Assembly: GCA_020205615.1 (NCBI GenBank)
Contig: CM035173.1
Location: forward strand, 47,544,617-47,608,616
Length of the DNA stretch: 64,000 nt
Source of the DNA: Panax quinquefolius
Taxonomy: Eukaryota; Streptophyta; Magnoliopsida; Apiales; Araliaceae
Direction of reading: 5' to 3'
Shown: in pieces, positions 10,904-22,101 of the stretch
Layout: every line of letters starts with the position of its first letter
Numbering within the stretch: the first letter of the stretch is position 1
Notes under the pieces: generated by a model
Seen by the model: only the letters and a program-made list of their open reading frames with translations
What the model was told of the DNA's origin: nothing
The model's database searches: none
Position numbers and translations under genes: made by a program

Positions 10904-12611
10904 TGATAAGTGGATTTTATATACACTTATCCGGTATCTTTTACTTGAATTAGTTGCTTATATTTACGTGTCTTAGTTACTTTTCATGCATTTTGTGTTT
11001 ATTTTGTAGGTTATACGTTTGGGAGCGATGTGAGCGACGATTGGTAAGGAAAAGCAAGGAAAAACGCAAAGAAAAGCAAATCGGACATCGTTTGGGCTTT
11101 CATGTTCATGGCTTGGAACTTGGCTTAGATTGTAGAGCATCTTAGTAGCTTTCCAGAACATCTTGAATCATTTCAATTGGAGTTCGGATGCAAGAGTTAT
11201 GATCGTTGTGCCAACGGATGTCGAACGTCATGGTTTTGGGTGGTCATTTGCATAGCAGTCCCTTCTAGCTCAATTTCAACCTTCATCCGGCCAGAATTTC
11301 TTAATCCTGAAAGAATGAAAGTTGTAGATCTCGTCGATATCTTCAATTTGATAGGTGGCAGGTAACCTCGGATTTTTACCAGAGAGGATCAAAAGTTATA
11401 GATTCGCCGGGGCGTTTTCCGAGGAAGGATCTTTGTGACAAAAGAAAGATAGCCCCGCAAGGGCCTGTAGAAAGCCTAAACCTCACCGGTGGGGGGTATG
11501 TTAAAAAGACGTTTTTGGCCAAATTTGAGTTCGAGAAGGATTGTTTTTGATCCAATTGACTCAAGGACTTCCAAGAGGACTTAAAGACATGTAAAAAGGC
11601 TTATAAAAGGAGGGGAATAACAAGGATTAGGGGGATATTAGGAGATTGGAGAGATTAGAGGAGAGAGAGCATTCCATTAGATTAGATTAGAGTAAATTAG
11701 ATCAAAACATTAGTTCTAATTAGATTTGGAGATTGAAGCAACTTGGAGACCATTGAAGATCAAGAGCAGGAGCTTGAGGAAGATGGAGATTTGCTGACAA
11801 CAGATTTACTCTTTACTTTACTCTTATTCTTATCTTTTAATGTGTTTTCAATTGTGGATTCTTGGTTTTAATTCAATGAACTAATTCTTTGTTTGAGATT
11901 ACAATGGATCTTATTGTGTAGTTTATTTTAATATGCTTCGCTATCAATTATTATGTTCTATTGTGAGGATTGTCTATATTGATTTGAGCTTTAATCTATG
12001 AATTGCCTGATCAATAATTTTTTGTGGAGTTGGATGGAATCGAGAGAGGATATTCAAATCTAGACCTAGTTGATATAGCATGTGTTCAGGATTTTGTTAG
12101 TAGCTTAAACTTGATTCGTGTTAAGGTAGAGATATGCTTGACGCCGCATGTAATCGGATAGAGAACTTATTCTTCAACCTTCTTCAATTGTAATTCACAT
12201 AGAGATATAGTGGGTTAGTTGATTAAGGTGTTTAACGGATTTCTATCTTGATTGTGGATTGACGTTAATACGGTATTAGTGCATCGAGAGGTGGTTAATA
12301 CTACGTTCGTGTTCTTGATTATCAATTCGGGATAGAGAATAATTGATGAGAAGTGTGCTAACTTAAATGAAGCAATAAGTGAAGTTGTGATCTTAAATCT
12401 CCATAGTCTTAATTTAATTAGTGGAATTTAATAGTAGTTTAATTTATATAATTTGAAATTCATTTGTTTAAATAAGATTGAGTTGGTTACAGGTTAGTAC
12501 TTGGTGATTTTTATTAACTAATTCTCTGTGGGAACGATACTCAACTTATCACTTTATTACTTGTTGACTACTTATACTTGCGTGTTGTGCGTAATTAGAT
12601 TTTATCCAACA
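10904..12611 (+). repeat. 5' LTR of the Athila-like element
   Basis: 1708 bp, TGATAAG...CCAACA. A TATA box (TATAAAAG) lies at 11602-11609. It is nearly identical to the 3' LTR apart from scattered substitutions and one strongly diverged patch at about 11355-11510, which lies 100-250 bp upstream of the TATA box, that is, in the likely promoter region. Confidence 0.93.
11602..11609 (+). promoter_or_regulatory. TATA box of the Athila-like 5' LTR
   Basis: TATAAAAG in a fully conserved stretch. The 3' LTR has the same box at 16225-16232. It is the likely promoter of the non-autonomous element. Confidence 0.6.
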
Positions 12612-12640
12612 AGTTTTTAGCTCCGTTGCCAGGGAATTAA
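12612..12640 (+). other. Athila-type primer-binding site
   Basis: A few bases after the LTR comes AGCTCCGTTGCCAGGGA, close to the GCGCCGTTGCCGGGGA primer site typical of Athila elements. A few substitutions suggest it would prime poorly now. Confidence 0.65.
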
Positions 12641-12745
12641 TTTAATAATTTTTACCAATATTAATTTCAATCAAATTAGTCTTAATTTAAACATTTTTAT
12701 TTTTATTTTTAATTCTCTTCCTATATTTCTCTCTTTTCAGGTACC

Positions 12746-13099
12746 ATGGATGACTTTGCGTATCAATGGCCATACACGTTCATGGCTCAACCAAGGGAAA
12801 CAAGGATTGATGGACTTAATACATCTTCTATAGAGCCAATACAAATTGAGGCAACTTCGAAGATGTGGGAGGTTCTCGCAGCCCAACGAAATCGAAGGAT
12901 GGCAAAAATGACTCAACCAAGGGGAATGGAGATTGATAGACTCGCGACACTTTCCGCAATGTTAGGACAGATTGTAGAACTTTCGAGGAGGTTGGACATT
13001 ATCGTAGCCCAACAAAGTCGAAGGATGGCAGTTATGTGTGACTATTGTGCTGGCAATCACCCGAGTAATCAATGCACCATCAATCATGGGCCGGTATAG
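12746..13099 (+). CDS. Athila-like gag segment with zinc knuckle
   Basis: A 117-residue open frame starting at the ATG at 12746, 135 bp after the LTR. An internal near-repeat is visible: AQPRETRIDGL is echoed by TQPRGMEIDRL, and AAQRNRRMA by AQQSRRMA. Near the C-terminus CDYCAGNHPSNQC (13037-13075) is a C-x2-C-x3-H-x4-C knuckle, as in Athila gag proteins. The capsid domain that normally precedes the knuckle is missing, so this is a shortened gag. The stop TAG at 13097 separates it from the next open frame, and the two may once have been continuous. Confidence 0.55.
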   Translation: MDDFAYQWPYTFMAQPRETRIDGLNTSSIEPIQIEATSKMWEVLAAQRNRRMAKMTQPRGMEIDRLATLSAMLGQIVELSRRLDIIVAQQSRRMAVMCDYCAGNHPSNQCTINHGPV

Positions 13100-13149
13100 T
13101 ATGGTGGTAACTACCTCAATCAGAATGCATATGATAATTATGATCAAGT

Positions 13150-14097
13150 TTGGGGGTATTACCAGACTCGTCATGGAGCTATACTTATGAAGACCAATAC
13201 TACGCTCCAAATTCAACATACACACCAGAATTTTCATGTCCACCTCCATTACCACAAGAAGAAAAGCCAAATCTGGGGGATGTAATGTTGAAGTGCATAG
13301 CAAACATGGAGGAGATGCGTATTAGCCAAGAGTTGTCAAACCAAAATTTTAATAATTGGATGGAACAACGCTTCATTACCTCAACTAATGGTCCTCAATA
13401 CATGGCTTTCGAGACTGAAACAAAAAATTCAAGGCTGGGGGAATCATTGTCTAAGTTCATAGTAGCTGAGGAGAAGATGAGTAATCAAGCGAGGTCAAGT
13501 CAAAATCTTACAGATCAGATAGAGCAAATGACCAACGCCGTAAACAACCTTCCTCTAAACACTTGGCTTTATGACAGGGATGACAAAATTGACGGAGAAC
13601 CCGAACCAATTCTACAACTGGATGAGCCTCGAGATGTTGAAAAAGAGGAGACAAGTGGGGATAATGACAACAAGGTCGGTGAAGAGCTAACTTTGAGTAC
13701 TAATGAGGATGAGCCGTTGTTGTTAATGCCTCAAGTGCCCTCTCCGCCAAAGTTCAAGAATCCGGTTAGATTAGCAAAACCTTGTCCGCTAGGTAGTCAC
13801 GTCGTTGGCAATACTCCTTGTGACGTAAAAGCGAGTAAAACTTTGAAGCCATGGTGCGATGAGCTGGAGAAGATAGAAGAAGAGATTGTTATGTCTGACA
13901 AGCCTCAATGCCAAAATCTATTCGCAGACATAATGGAGAAAACACCTAGATGTTGGACGTTCTTGAATGTGATCTTATCTAAAGAAAGCATGCTAGGTGA
14001 CTTTAATACAATGGCTATCACAAATGGGAACCTACCAAAAGCTACATTATTTCCGATGGATGGAGGGTTCCTCAACTTTCGAAGAGGAATTGGATAG
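13150..14097 (+). CDS. Athila-like gag C-terminal/linker ORF, 315 residues
   Basis: The longest uninterrupted frame in this element. It is rich in acidic residues (about residues 145-195 contain GEPEP, EEETSG and STNEDEP) and in prolines (PQVPSPPKF), and has a helical, Gln/Asn-rich middle section (MEEMRISQELSNQNFNNWMEQR). Such composition is common in the segment between the gag zinc knuckle and the protease of Athila elements. No protease active site is present. It ends at TAG 14095, after which the sequence passes straight to non-coding DNA, so pol was lost before amplification. The start at 13150 is uncertain. Confidence 0.5.
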   Translation: MGVLPDSSWSYTYEDQYYAPNSTYTPEFSCPPPLPQEEKPNLGDVMLKCIANMEEMRISQELSNQNFNNWMEQRFITSTNGPQYMAFETETKNSRLGESLSKFIVAEEKMSNQARSSQNLTDQIEQMTNAVNNLPLNTWLYDRDDKIDGEPEPILQLDEPRDVEKEETSGDNDNKVGEELTLSTNEDEPLLLMPQVPSPPKFKNPVRLAKPCPLGSHVVGNTPCDVKASKTLKPWCDELEKIEEEIVMSDKPQCQNLFADIMEKTPRCWTFLNVILSKESMLGDFNTMAITNGNLPKATLFPMDGGFLNFRRGIG

Positions 14098-15551
14098 TGT
14101 TGACCAGACAAAGTGAGGCTGAAAGACTGTAAATCAAGCGCTGACTGGGAGGCAACCCAGGAATTTTTATATTTATATGCTTTACTAGTTTATTTAGTAG
14201 ATAAGAATTAATTTGCTTATTAAGTTCTCTTATAATCTAATCCACGTTGTCTCTTCATTGCAGGTATTGGAGGTTCAATGGATAGGACAATGATCGTCGC
14301 CACCATCGCCACCATCATCACTCACGCTTAGGCGATTACAGGAAGTTTCTTCTACTTACCGCTATATTCTTACAATGAGGACATTGTAATTGCTAAGTTT
14401 GGGGGAGTTTAGTTTAGTTCATTATTGCATGTTTAGTTTCATGTTTATGTGATGTTATTTTGCATATGTTGTTAATTTAGTTTAGGTTCATTATTAAAAA
14501 AAAAATCAAAAATTCAAAAATAATAGTTAGTTACTATGTTCATTTTGCATAAGTCCAGCGGTTTGTTATAGTTCAGTTTATTTTTGCCAATGATGAGATT
14601 GGAATTGAGTAGACAAGTATAGTACTGACTATTAGAGCTTTTATGTGATTTCTTGTTATGAATTGAATCTTTTTCTGTTTGAAACTGGTATAATAATGAT
14701 AGCACAGTAGAAACAACCTTTTTGATTGATTGAGTTTAAATTGATACATAATGGGATTCTAAAGGATAATGCTAGTTTGAATGAAAGAATGACAAGAATA
14801 AGTAGTGAGGGCTGAAGTTAGACAAGAACCTAAGTTTAGGGGAATATTTGGGGTATATAAGCGATATTGTAAAAAAAGAAAAAAAAAAGTATGAATAAAC
14901 ACCGTGGCGTGCTTGTCTAGTTTTGTGGCCATTGTTACTTGAGTAAGTAAGCCCGAGGGGATTGTCTTTACACCTAGCGTCCTAAGGTCTTAATGGTCTG
15001 GGAGTCGTTGGTCGAAAGCTCGTTAAGGTAGCATTGAAAAGCCTAAGGGAATAAGACATTACATAGCTATGTGTAGATAAAAAAAAGGAACAAAAAAAAT
15101 GAAAAAAATTGAAAATAAGAGCAAAAAGCCCCCGTAGATGAAAAATAAAGCATAAGTATCCCATGTTGACCCTCGATATTGGTAATTGTTTGATTTTAGT
15201 TGAATCTTGCTTGTTTTTGGATTTCTTGAGTTTACATTGTATGATGCCTTCGAAGAGACTTGTTATATGTTAAATTTGATTTTATATCAGTTAGCATGGT
15301 TGTTGAGCACACACACACACACTATACTAGTAATTACAGTTTAAGACTTGATGATTGACTAGAAAATTGTTGATTGGTTTTGATATAAAGTATTGTCGTG
15401 TTTGCTTGATTGCTCTAAATCCGATTGAATAGACATGTTTCTGTCATTACTGCTGGATTCGTAGGCATATAGATTAGTTGCATTTCATTGCATTGCATTG
15501 CATTATGTTATGTTGCTTGGGGACAAGCAACAGTTTAAGTTTGGGGGTATT
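14098..15551 (+). other. Non-coding 3' region of the Athila-like element, with two polypurine tracts
   Basis: No coding region is seen. AAGTTTGGGGGAG occurs at about 14395-14408, and AAGTTTGGGGGTATT lies directly before the 3' LTR at 15537-15551. The second is the functional polypurine tract by position; the first looks like an internal copy. A GCATT run (15484-15503) and a CA run near 15310 are the only other simple repeats. Confidence 0.65.
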
Positions 15552-17235
15552 TGATAAGTGGATTTTATATACACTTATCCGGTATCTTTTACTTGAATTA
15601 GTTGCTTATATTTATGTGTCTTAGTTACTTTTCATGCATTTTGTGTTTCTTTTGTAGGTTATACGTTTGGGAGCAGTGTGAGCGACGATTGGTAAGGAAA
15701 AACAAGGAAAAATACAAAGAAAAACAAATTGGACATCGTTTGGGCTTTCATGTTCATGGCTTGGAACCTGGCTTAGATTGTAGAGCATCTTAGTAGCTTT
15801 TTGGAACATCTTGAATCATTCCAATCGGAGCTCGGATGCAAGAGTTATGATCGTTGTGCCAACGGACGTCGAACGTCATGGTTTTGGGTGGTCATTTGCA
15901 TAGCAGTCCCTTCCAGCTCAATTTCAACCTTCATCCGGCCAGAATTTCTCAATCCTCAAAGAATGAAAGTTGTAGATCTCGTCGATATATTCGATTTGAT
16001 AGGTGTCTGTAACTCCCCGATCAAACTCTTCCCGGATCAAAAGTTATGGCCGCTTTTTACCGAGGATCTCAGTATGCTAGAGAGAAAATATAGCCGCCTG
16101 TGTAAGATGGGGGGGGGGCGATTAAGAAGACGTTTTTTTGGCCAAACTTGAGTTCAGGAAGGATTGTTTTCGATCCAATTGACTCAAGGACTTCCAAGAG
16201 GACTTAAAGACATGTAGAAAGGCTTATAAAAGGAGGGGAATAACACGGATTAGGGGGATATTAGGAGATTGGAGAGATTAGAGGAGAGAGAGCATTCCAT
16301 TAGATTAGATTAGAGTAAATTAGATCAAAACATTAGTTCTAATTAGATTTGGAGATTGAAGCAACTTGGAGACCATTGAAGATCAAGAGCAGGAGCTTGA
16401 GGAAGATGGAGATTTCTTGACAATGATTTACTTTCTTTACTTTACTCTTATTCTTATCTTTTAATGTGTTTTCAATTGTGGATTCTTGGTTTTAATTCAA
16501 TGAACTAATTCTTTGTTTGAGATTACAATGGATCTTATTGTGTAGTTTATTTTAATATGCTTCGCTATCAATTATTATGTTCTATTATGAGGATTGTCTA
16601 TATTGATTTGAGCTTTAATCTATGAATTGCATGATCAACAATTCTTTGTGGAGTTGGATGGAATCGAGAGAGGATATTCAAATCTAGACCTAGTTGATAT
16701 AGCATGTGTTCAGGATTTTGTTAGTAGCTTAAACTTGATTCGTGTTAAGGTAGAGATATGCTTGACGCCGCATGTAATCGGATAGAGAACTTATTCTTCA
16801 ACCTTCTTCAATTGTAATTCACATAGAGATATAGTGGGTTAGTTGATTAAGGTGTTTAACGGATTTCTATCTTGATTGTGGATTGACGTTAATACGGTAT
16901 TAGTGCATCGAGAGGTGGTTAATACTACGTTCGTGTTCTTGATTATCAATTCGGGATAGAGAATAATTGATGAGAAGTGTGTTAACTTAAATGAAGCAAT
17001 AAGTGAAGTTATGATCTTAAATCTCCATAGTCTTAATTTAATTAGTGAAATTTAATAGTAGTTTAATTTATATAATTTGAAATTTATTTGTTTAAATAAG
17101 ATTGAGTTGGTTACGGGTTCGTACTTGGTGATTTTTATTAACTAATTCTCTGTGGGAACGATACTCAACTTATAACTTTATTACTTGTTGACAACGTATA
17201 CTTGCGTGTTGTGTGTAATTAGATTTTACCCAACA
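15552..17235 (+). repeat. 3' LTR of the Athila-like element
   Basis: 1684 bp, TGATAAG...CCAACA, followed by the TSD copy GATGT. The TATA box is at 16225-16232. The region at about 16005-16140 differs strongly from the 5' LTR, while both sides match closely, which is unexpected for a pair copied from one template. Confidence 0.93.
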
Positions 17236-18903
17236 GATGTCAGTGGTGCAGGTGTTATTCTGACAAGTCCAAAAGGGTTCAAGGTTCAGTAGGCAATTCG
17301 CTTCAGGTTTAAAGCGGCCAATAATGAGGCAGAGTATGAGGTAATTTTAGCAGGTCTGTGACAGGCGAAGAGTCTCGAGGTGCAGAGTTTGGTGATCTTC
17401 AATGACTCCCAGCTGGTCGTCAAGTAGATTTTGGGAGAGTACGAGGTCCGGGGGACAAGAATGGTTAGTTATCTAACCAAGGTCAAGGAACGACTGTAAT
17501 ACTTCATTTCGTTTGCATTTTAGGGAGTTGACAGATTAAACAATAATATAGGCGATTTTCTAGAAAGGTTGGCCATGATAGACACGAATACGTTCAATGG
17601 GTCGGTCTATTTGGAAATATTGAATCAGCCAAGTGTACAACATACGAAGGTCATGTTTGTGGAGCGGTCAAATTGTTGGATGACCCCTTATCTTGATTAT
17701 TTGGCTAATGGCATCCTACCTTCGGATCAGATGTTGGCAAATAAAGTTAAGTACAAGAGTGTAAACTTTGTGCTCATCGATGGAGATTTGTATCGAAGGG
17801 ATCACTCTTCTCGTTTATTGAAGTGTTTGGTTCCATCTGAAGCTGAATATGTTCTTCGGGAGGTTTACGAAGGTATTTGCAGTGATCACATGGTTGTGAA
17901 GGCGTTGTCCTATAACGTGCTTCGACAAGGGTATTACTGGCCTATAATCTTCAAGGAGGCTACAAATTATGTGAAGAAATGCCCTAAGTGTCAGCTGAAC
18001 AAACCTATCACCCATCAGCCGCTAGAGGAATTATACTCGATTTTGTCTCCTTTTCCTTTTACTGTGTGGGGGATTGACATATTGGGTCCATTACCAGAGC
18101 CGAAGGGCCAGGTTAGTTTTATGATAGCGGCTATTGATTATATAACCAAGTGGGTAGAGGCGAAACCCCTTTGGTAGATTACGGAGCATGAGTGTTTAAA
18201 GTTTTTGAAGGTGTTTGTGGTCTTTCGGTTCAGTATTCCCTTGGTGGTGGTTTCGGATAATGGCCGTCAATTTTTGGGTTCAAATTTTGAAGCATTTTTG
18301 AAAGAGTTGCGGATTCAGTATCGAAAGAATTTAGTGCCTCATCCTTAGTCGAATGGCCAGGTAGAAGTCACCAACAGAACTCTTTTGAATGGTATAGGCT
18401 TGATGAAGCAAAAGGAAGATGGCCCGAAGAGTTACTCAGTGTATTATAGGCTTATCGGACCACTTCGAGGACAACAACGGGAGACTCACCATTTATATTG
18501 GCATATGGAACTAATGCCCTAGTTCCCATCGATATCAGTTTTGCTTCACTTCGGGTCAGTCAGTTCAAAGAGTTGTACAACAATGAGGGTCTGCGCACCA
18601 ACCTGGATTTGTAAGAGAAGGTGAGGGATTCAGCCCTGGTAAGGGTTGCAGCCTACCAAAGGAGAGTGGCCAGGCATTACAACAAGGGGGTGAAACTCCA
18701 GATATTTGAGGTAAGAGATCTGGTTCTTCAGGAGGTGGAAGCTTCTATGCCTCAAAATCTTGGAAAACTTATGCTAAATTGGGAGGGGCCTTATGAGGTC
18801 ATAGAAGTGCCTAAGCCAGGTATTTACCAGCTTCGGACAATGGATGGGACAAAAGTCAAGAATACATGGCATAGATGCAGACTTCAGAAGTATTATCAGT
18901 AGA
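17236..18903 (+). pseudogene. Tat pol: second RNase H and integrase, broken
   Basis: The second RNase H reads DVSGAGVILTSPKGF at 17236-17280, then NNEAEYE and FNDSQLVVK, with stops at 17290, 17360 and 17426. Integrase follows: the zinc-binding N-domain has CPKCQ, but its first histidine is tyrosine (VYEGIC). The core has WGIDILGPLP, VVSDNGRQF and NGQVEVTN, so the D, D and E catalytic residues are all still encoded across stops at 18175 and 18346. The C-terminal domain (18621-18902) reads LMLNWEGPYEVIEVPKPG and ends YYQ at the stop 18901. No chromodomain is seen, as expected for Tat. Confidence 0.85.
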
Positions 18904-18957
18904 GCATGGCTAGGTGATTCGATTCTATAATTTTCTAAGATAATTAATAAAATGAGT

Positions 18958-19690
18958 ATTCAGTTTTTTAACGAATATTGTCACTGGTGTTTGATTTATT
19001 GTTCAATTCCCTGGAACGAACATTGTTTATGGTGTTGATGGAATATTCAGTTCCTGGGAATGAATATAGTTTTTATCTTTGGTGAAAGGAAGAGTATTCA
19101 GTTGTTTAAAACAAATATCGTCATTATTTCTGTGGTTTATTGTTTAGTTCCCAGGAACGAACATATTGTTAATGGGGTTCGGTGGAATATTAAGTTCTTG
19201 GGAACAAATATTGTTTATAAGGTTGCTTAGTTCTTCGAATGAGTGCCTTCTGATATAAACATCTGGTTATGCTGAAAGGTTGCTCTCTTTAAAGGCGTTC
19301 AGTTCCTCAAAATGAATGTTATTTATGGCTATTCATTTTGTTAAATGAATGCCTACTTTTAATTTCTTGTGGGGTATTCAGTTCTGTCGAACGGGTACTT
19401 CTTTATTATTAAGTGTTCAGTTCTTTGAACGAACCTTTTTATATTTTGTCTAAGTGTTCAGTTCTTTGAACGAACCTTTTTATTATTTTTCCTAAGTGTT
19501 CAGTTCTTTAAACGAACCTTTTTATTATTTTGTCTAAGTGTTCAGTTCTTTAAACGAACCTTTTTATTATTTTGTCTAAGTGTTCAGTTCTTTGAATGAA
19601 CCTTTTTATTATTTTGCCTAAATGTCCAGTTCTTTGAACGAACCCTTTTTTATTATTTTGCCGAAGTGTTTAGTTCTTTGAGTAAACTTT
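18958..19690 (+). repeat. Array of about 17 hairpin-forming repeats in the Tat 3' region
   Basis: Seven regular units with a period near 42 bp start at about 19413 and run to 19690; the core is GTTCAGTTCTTTGAACGAAC (19415-19434). Ten or so more diverged, unevenly spaced units precede them from 18958. Each core is an imperfect palindrome. Units that begin GTTC tend to end GAAC (19001-19021), while units that begin ATTC tend to end GAAT (18958-18976, 19045-19065 and 19331-19350, the last a perfect 8-bp stem). Tandem repeats between pol and the 3' LTR are known in Tat elements; the covarying ends are read directly here. Confidence 0.85.
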
Positions 19691-19798
19691 CTTCATCCAT
19701 GCATAGAATGATGATTGTTCAGTTGCACAAAAAAGTTAAAGAAATATTTTTATTCAAATACTTAAGTCGATTACATTTGGATGATGACATTAGAAGCA

Positions 19799-22101
19799 TT
19801 ATTTCTGTGGCGGGTCGTCTTTGGCTTCGTCTTCATCTTCGTCTTAAGAAGAATCCATAATAGAGACGTCCAGCTTGACTGCAATGATTTTTGCTTTGTC
19901 TTTGCCTCGGGCAACCTCATACCCTTCAGAATTCATTTGTATCACCTCAACATATAATTTTGGATATTTTTGGTAATCTTGGCTAATTTGGTTTCGTAGC
20001 TCTTCGGTCAAGGGAGGGCCCAGTGTCTTGTATTATGTGAATTGTTTATCTAAAGCAACGTAATGTTGATGGGTTTTTTCCTCCCTTTTCATCAGATCTT
20101 TGTTCTGGCATCGGAGGATTTGGTTGTCGTGTTTCTGTACTTCATTTTCCTTTTGAACCGCTTCGTAGTTGGTGAAGATAACTTTTTGGTGAGCTTCTTA
20201 TTCTGCGAACTCTTGATTCAGTTTGGCTATATCAGCTTTGAGGTTTTTGCAGTAGAAGGTCGTGTTGTCGTGGAGACTTCTTTCCTTTTCCAAAGCGGCC
20301 TTCAGCAATTCGTTGCCATTTTTAATTTAGTCTTCTTTGGCTTCGAGTTCTTTCCATCATTGAAGGACGCGACCCCAGATGGAATCGGCCTAAAATTAAT
20401 AATATGAAATCAAAAGTAAAATTAGATGAAGGTTGCAAGTGAAGAATGGGTTTGCGGAAACTTACTCGGCCTTGGAGCATGATTTTGACGGAAACAAGGT
20501 CAGTGGTAGAGATGTCTTTGAATCTGGGTTCGTTAGCTGGGAGGACGAAGTGGTCGAACGGTTCGAGGGGGTAGTAATCGGGGTTTTGTAGCTAGAGGGT
20601 TGATGAAGATATAGTCTTTTGGGTTCGAATTAGAGAAGGTTGTATGGGTGGAGATAAAATAAGTTGAGGAGAAGGTTCATGATATTTTTCAGTTTTGGCT
20701 TTTTTGTGTTGAGGTTCGAAGGTGGAGATTTCAGGTTCTTTTCTTTTCTGGTTTTGGTTTGGGGGTGGTTTTGATGTACTGGTTGGGATGGTTTTAACAA
20801 TGGGAGTGCTTTCGATTTGGGTGATAGCAGTTTTAGATGAGGGGACTCTTAGGGCTTCGGAAGTTAAGGGGATGAACTTGACACACCTTTTCTTAACCCA
20901 AAGGGTCTTTTTCCTTTCAGAGGTCAGCATATCCAAAAGGCTTTCTTTGAAGATGGGAGTTGGGATTGTTTTTAGCTATGGTGTTTTTTTGATCGCTCTC
21001 CTTTTGATCTGAGTGGTTCGTAGCTCTTCGGATATTATTTTATTGGGGATGGCTACTATAGTCGGTGGATCGATAGATTCTTCAGAAGTCCTACCGGAGA
21101 AGAAGTTTTCCAAGTCCTCCCTTTTGGCTTTCGACGGTCATTAGTCTGATAAGAGATACAACATTCGAAAAGTAAGTTAGGACGATCAGTGAGTAAGAAA
21201 GGTGAACAATTAGAAGGGAAGGGTTCATAACTTATGTTTATGATCGAAGAGCCAAGCTGGTTTGGTCAGGATGTTGTAATTTCATTCCGCTATCGTCAAC
21301 TTTTTTAACAATTTTGCTTTCTCCAGCACCCGTTGTGGAGGGTTTCCCCAATGGAGACATTCGGACGTCTGAAGGAGGCCCAGTGAAGTAGTTTGTGGGT
21401 TTTCGGTCCTTTGATAAAGAACCAATCTTTGTGCCAACCTTTATTTCTTGAGGGGGTGTTCATAATGGATCGCTTCTCAAACTTTTGGTTTGGTTTTGGT
21501 GTCTGTTTGCTCAAAGTCTTAAAGTCAGGTTCTCGAGATTTGGTCAGTTGGAACAAGTGAAGAGGAAGTCAATGGAAGTAGGGATGTCAGTCTCGTGACA
21601 GAAGGCAAGGAAGGCGATGATGTTGATATATGAATTTGGCACCGGCTGGGCAAAGCCGATGCCAATAAACCCTATGAGGGTGATGATGATGGCGTGAAGT
21701 GGTAGCCGAACTCCTTTTTCCAGTAGGGTAAGTGACATCGCCGTCCAGCCATCAGGACGGTGATACATGCGTTCGATAGCTGAGGGGGCTTTGAGTTGAT
21801 GGGTGATTGGGATGCTATAGTTTTCTCGAATGGTAGCAAGGTCTCTCTCTGAGATCAATGATGGAGTGTTGGCATGGGAAAAACGTGTTTCATTCGAATA
21901 CTCCTGAACCATTTTTTGGAAGCCTGCCTCTGCTTTGGATAAGGTGGATTCGGTGGCGCTGACAGTGGCAGTGTTTTGGGGGTTCACAGTGGTGAATTTG
22001 GATGCTGTTATTGGGAGAGTAAGAATAGAAGAAATGGTTATAGCTGTGATGGGCTCATCGCTGGTGGAGGAGGATGTAGCAGGAATTTTGGAGGACTCCA
22101 T
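19799..22101 (-). pseudogene. Antisense ORF of the Tat element (plant 'putative gypsy type transposon' family)
   Basis: The frame starts at the ATG ending at 22101 and is open for 185 residues. It contains GVRLPLHAIIITLIGF and AQPVPNSYINIIAFLAFC, matching the pattern of the plant protein family named putative gypsy type transposon. It continues after a frameshift at about 21550 (to 21305), then as a Lys/Pro/Ser-rich segment (20936-20592). Finally, at about 20370-20040, comes a charged helical stretch of coiled-coil character (KNLKADIAKLNQEFAE, YEAVQKENEVQKHDNQIL), ending with an acidic DEDEDEAKDDPPQK tail at the stop 19799-19801. Several stops interrupt it. Antisense extra ORFs downstream of pol are known in Tat elements; their role is unknown. 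Confidence 0.7.

Larger units (their letters stand above)
10904..17235 (+). mobile_element. Athila-like Ty3/gypsy derivative without pol, complete with LTRs and TSD
   Basis: The 5' LTR (10904-12611) and 3' LTR (15552-17235) both begin TGATAAGTGG and end CCAACA. The flanks are an exact 5-bp duplication, GATGT (10899-10903 and 17236-17240). Removing the insert restores the reading SSILDVSGAG in the second RNase H of the host Tat element, so the boundaries are certain. The 2.9-kb interior has an Athila-type primer site, gag-like ORFs and AGTTTGGGGG polypurine tracts, but no protease, RT or integrase. It is therefore a non-autonomous derivative that would depend on a relative for enzymes. Confidence 0.92.

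Noticed and set aside
12962..13303. 113-codon minus-strand open frame
   Set aside because: Antisense to the gag-like ORFs of the Athila-like element and without recognisable features.
11177..16151. Short open frames repeated at 11.2 kb and 15.8 kb
   Set aside because: They occur in both LTRs of the Athila-like element and are copies of the same non-coding LTR sequence.
19666..21012. Plus-strand open frames across the Tat 3' region
   Set aside because: They are shadows of the antisense ORF, whose minus-strand reading shows domain-like and coiled-coil character.
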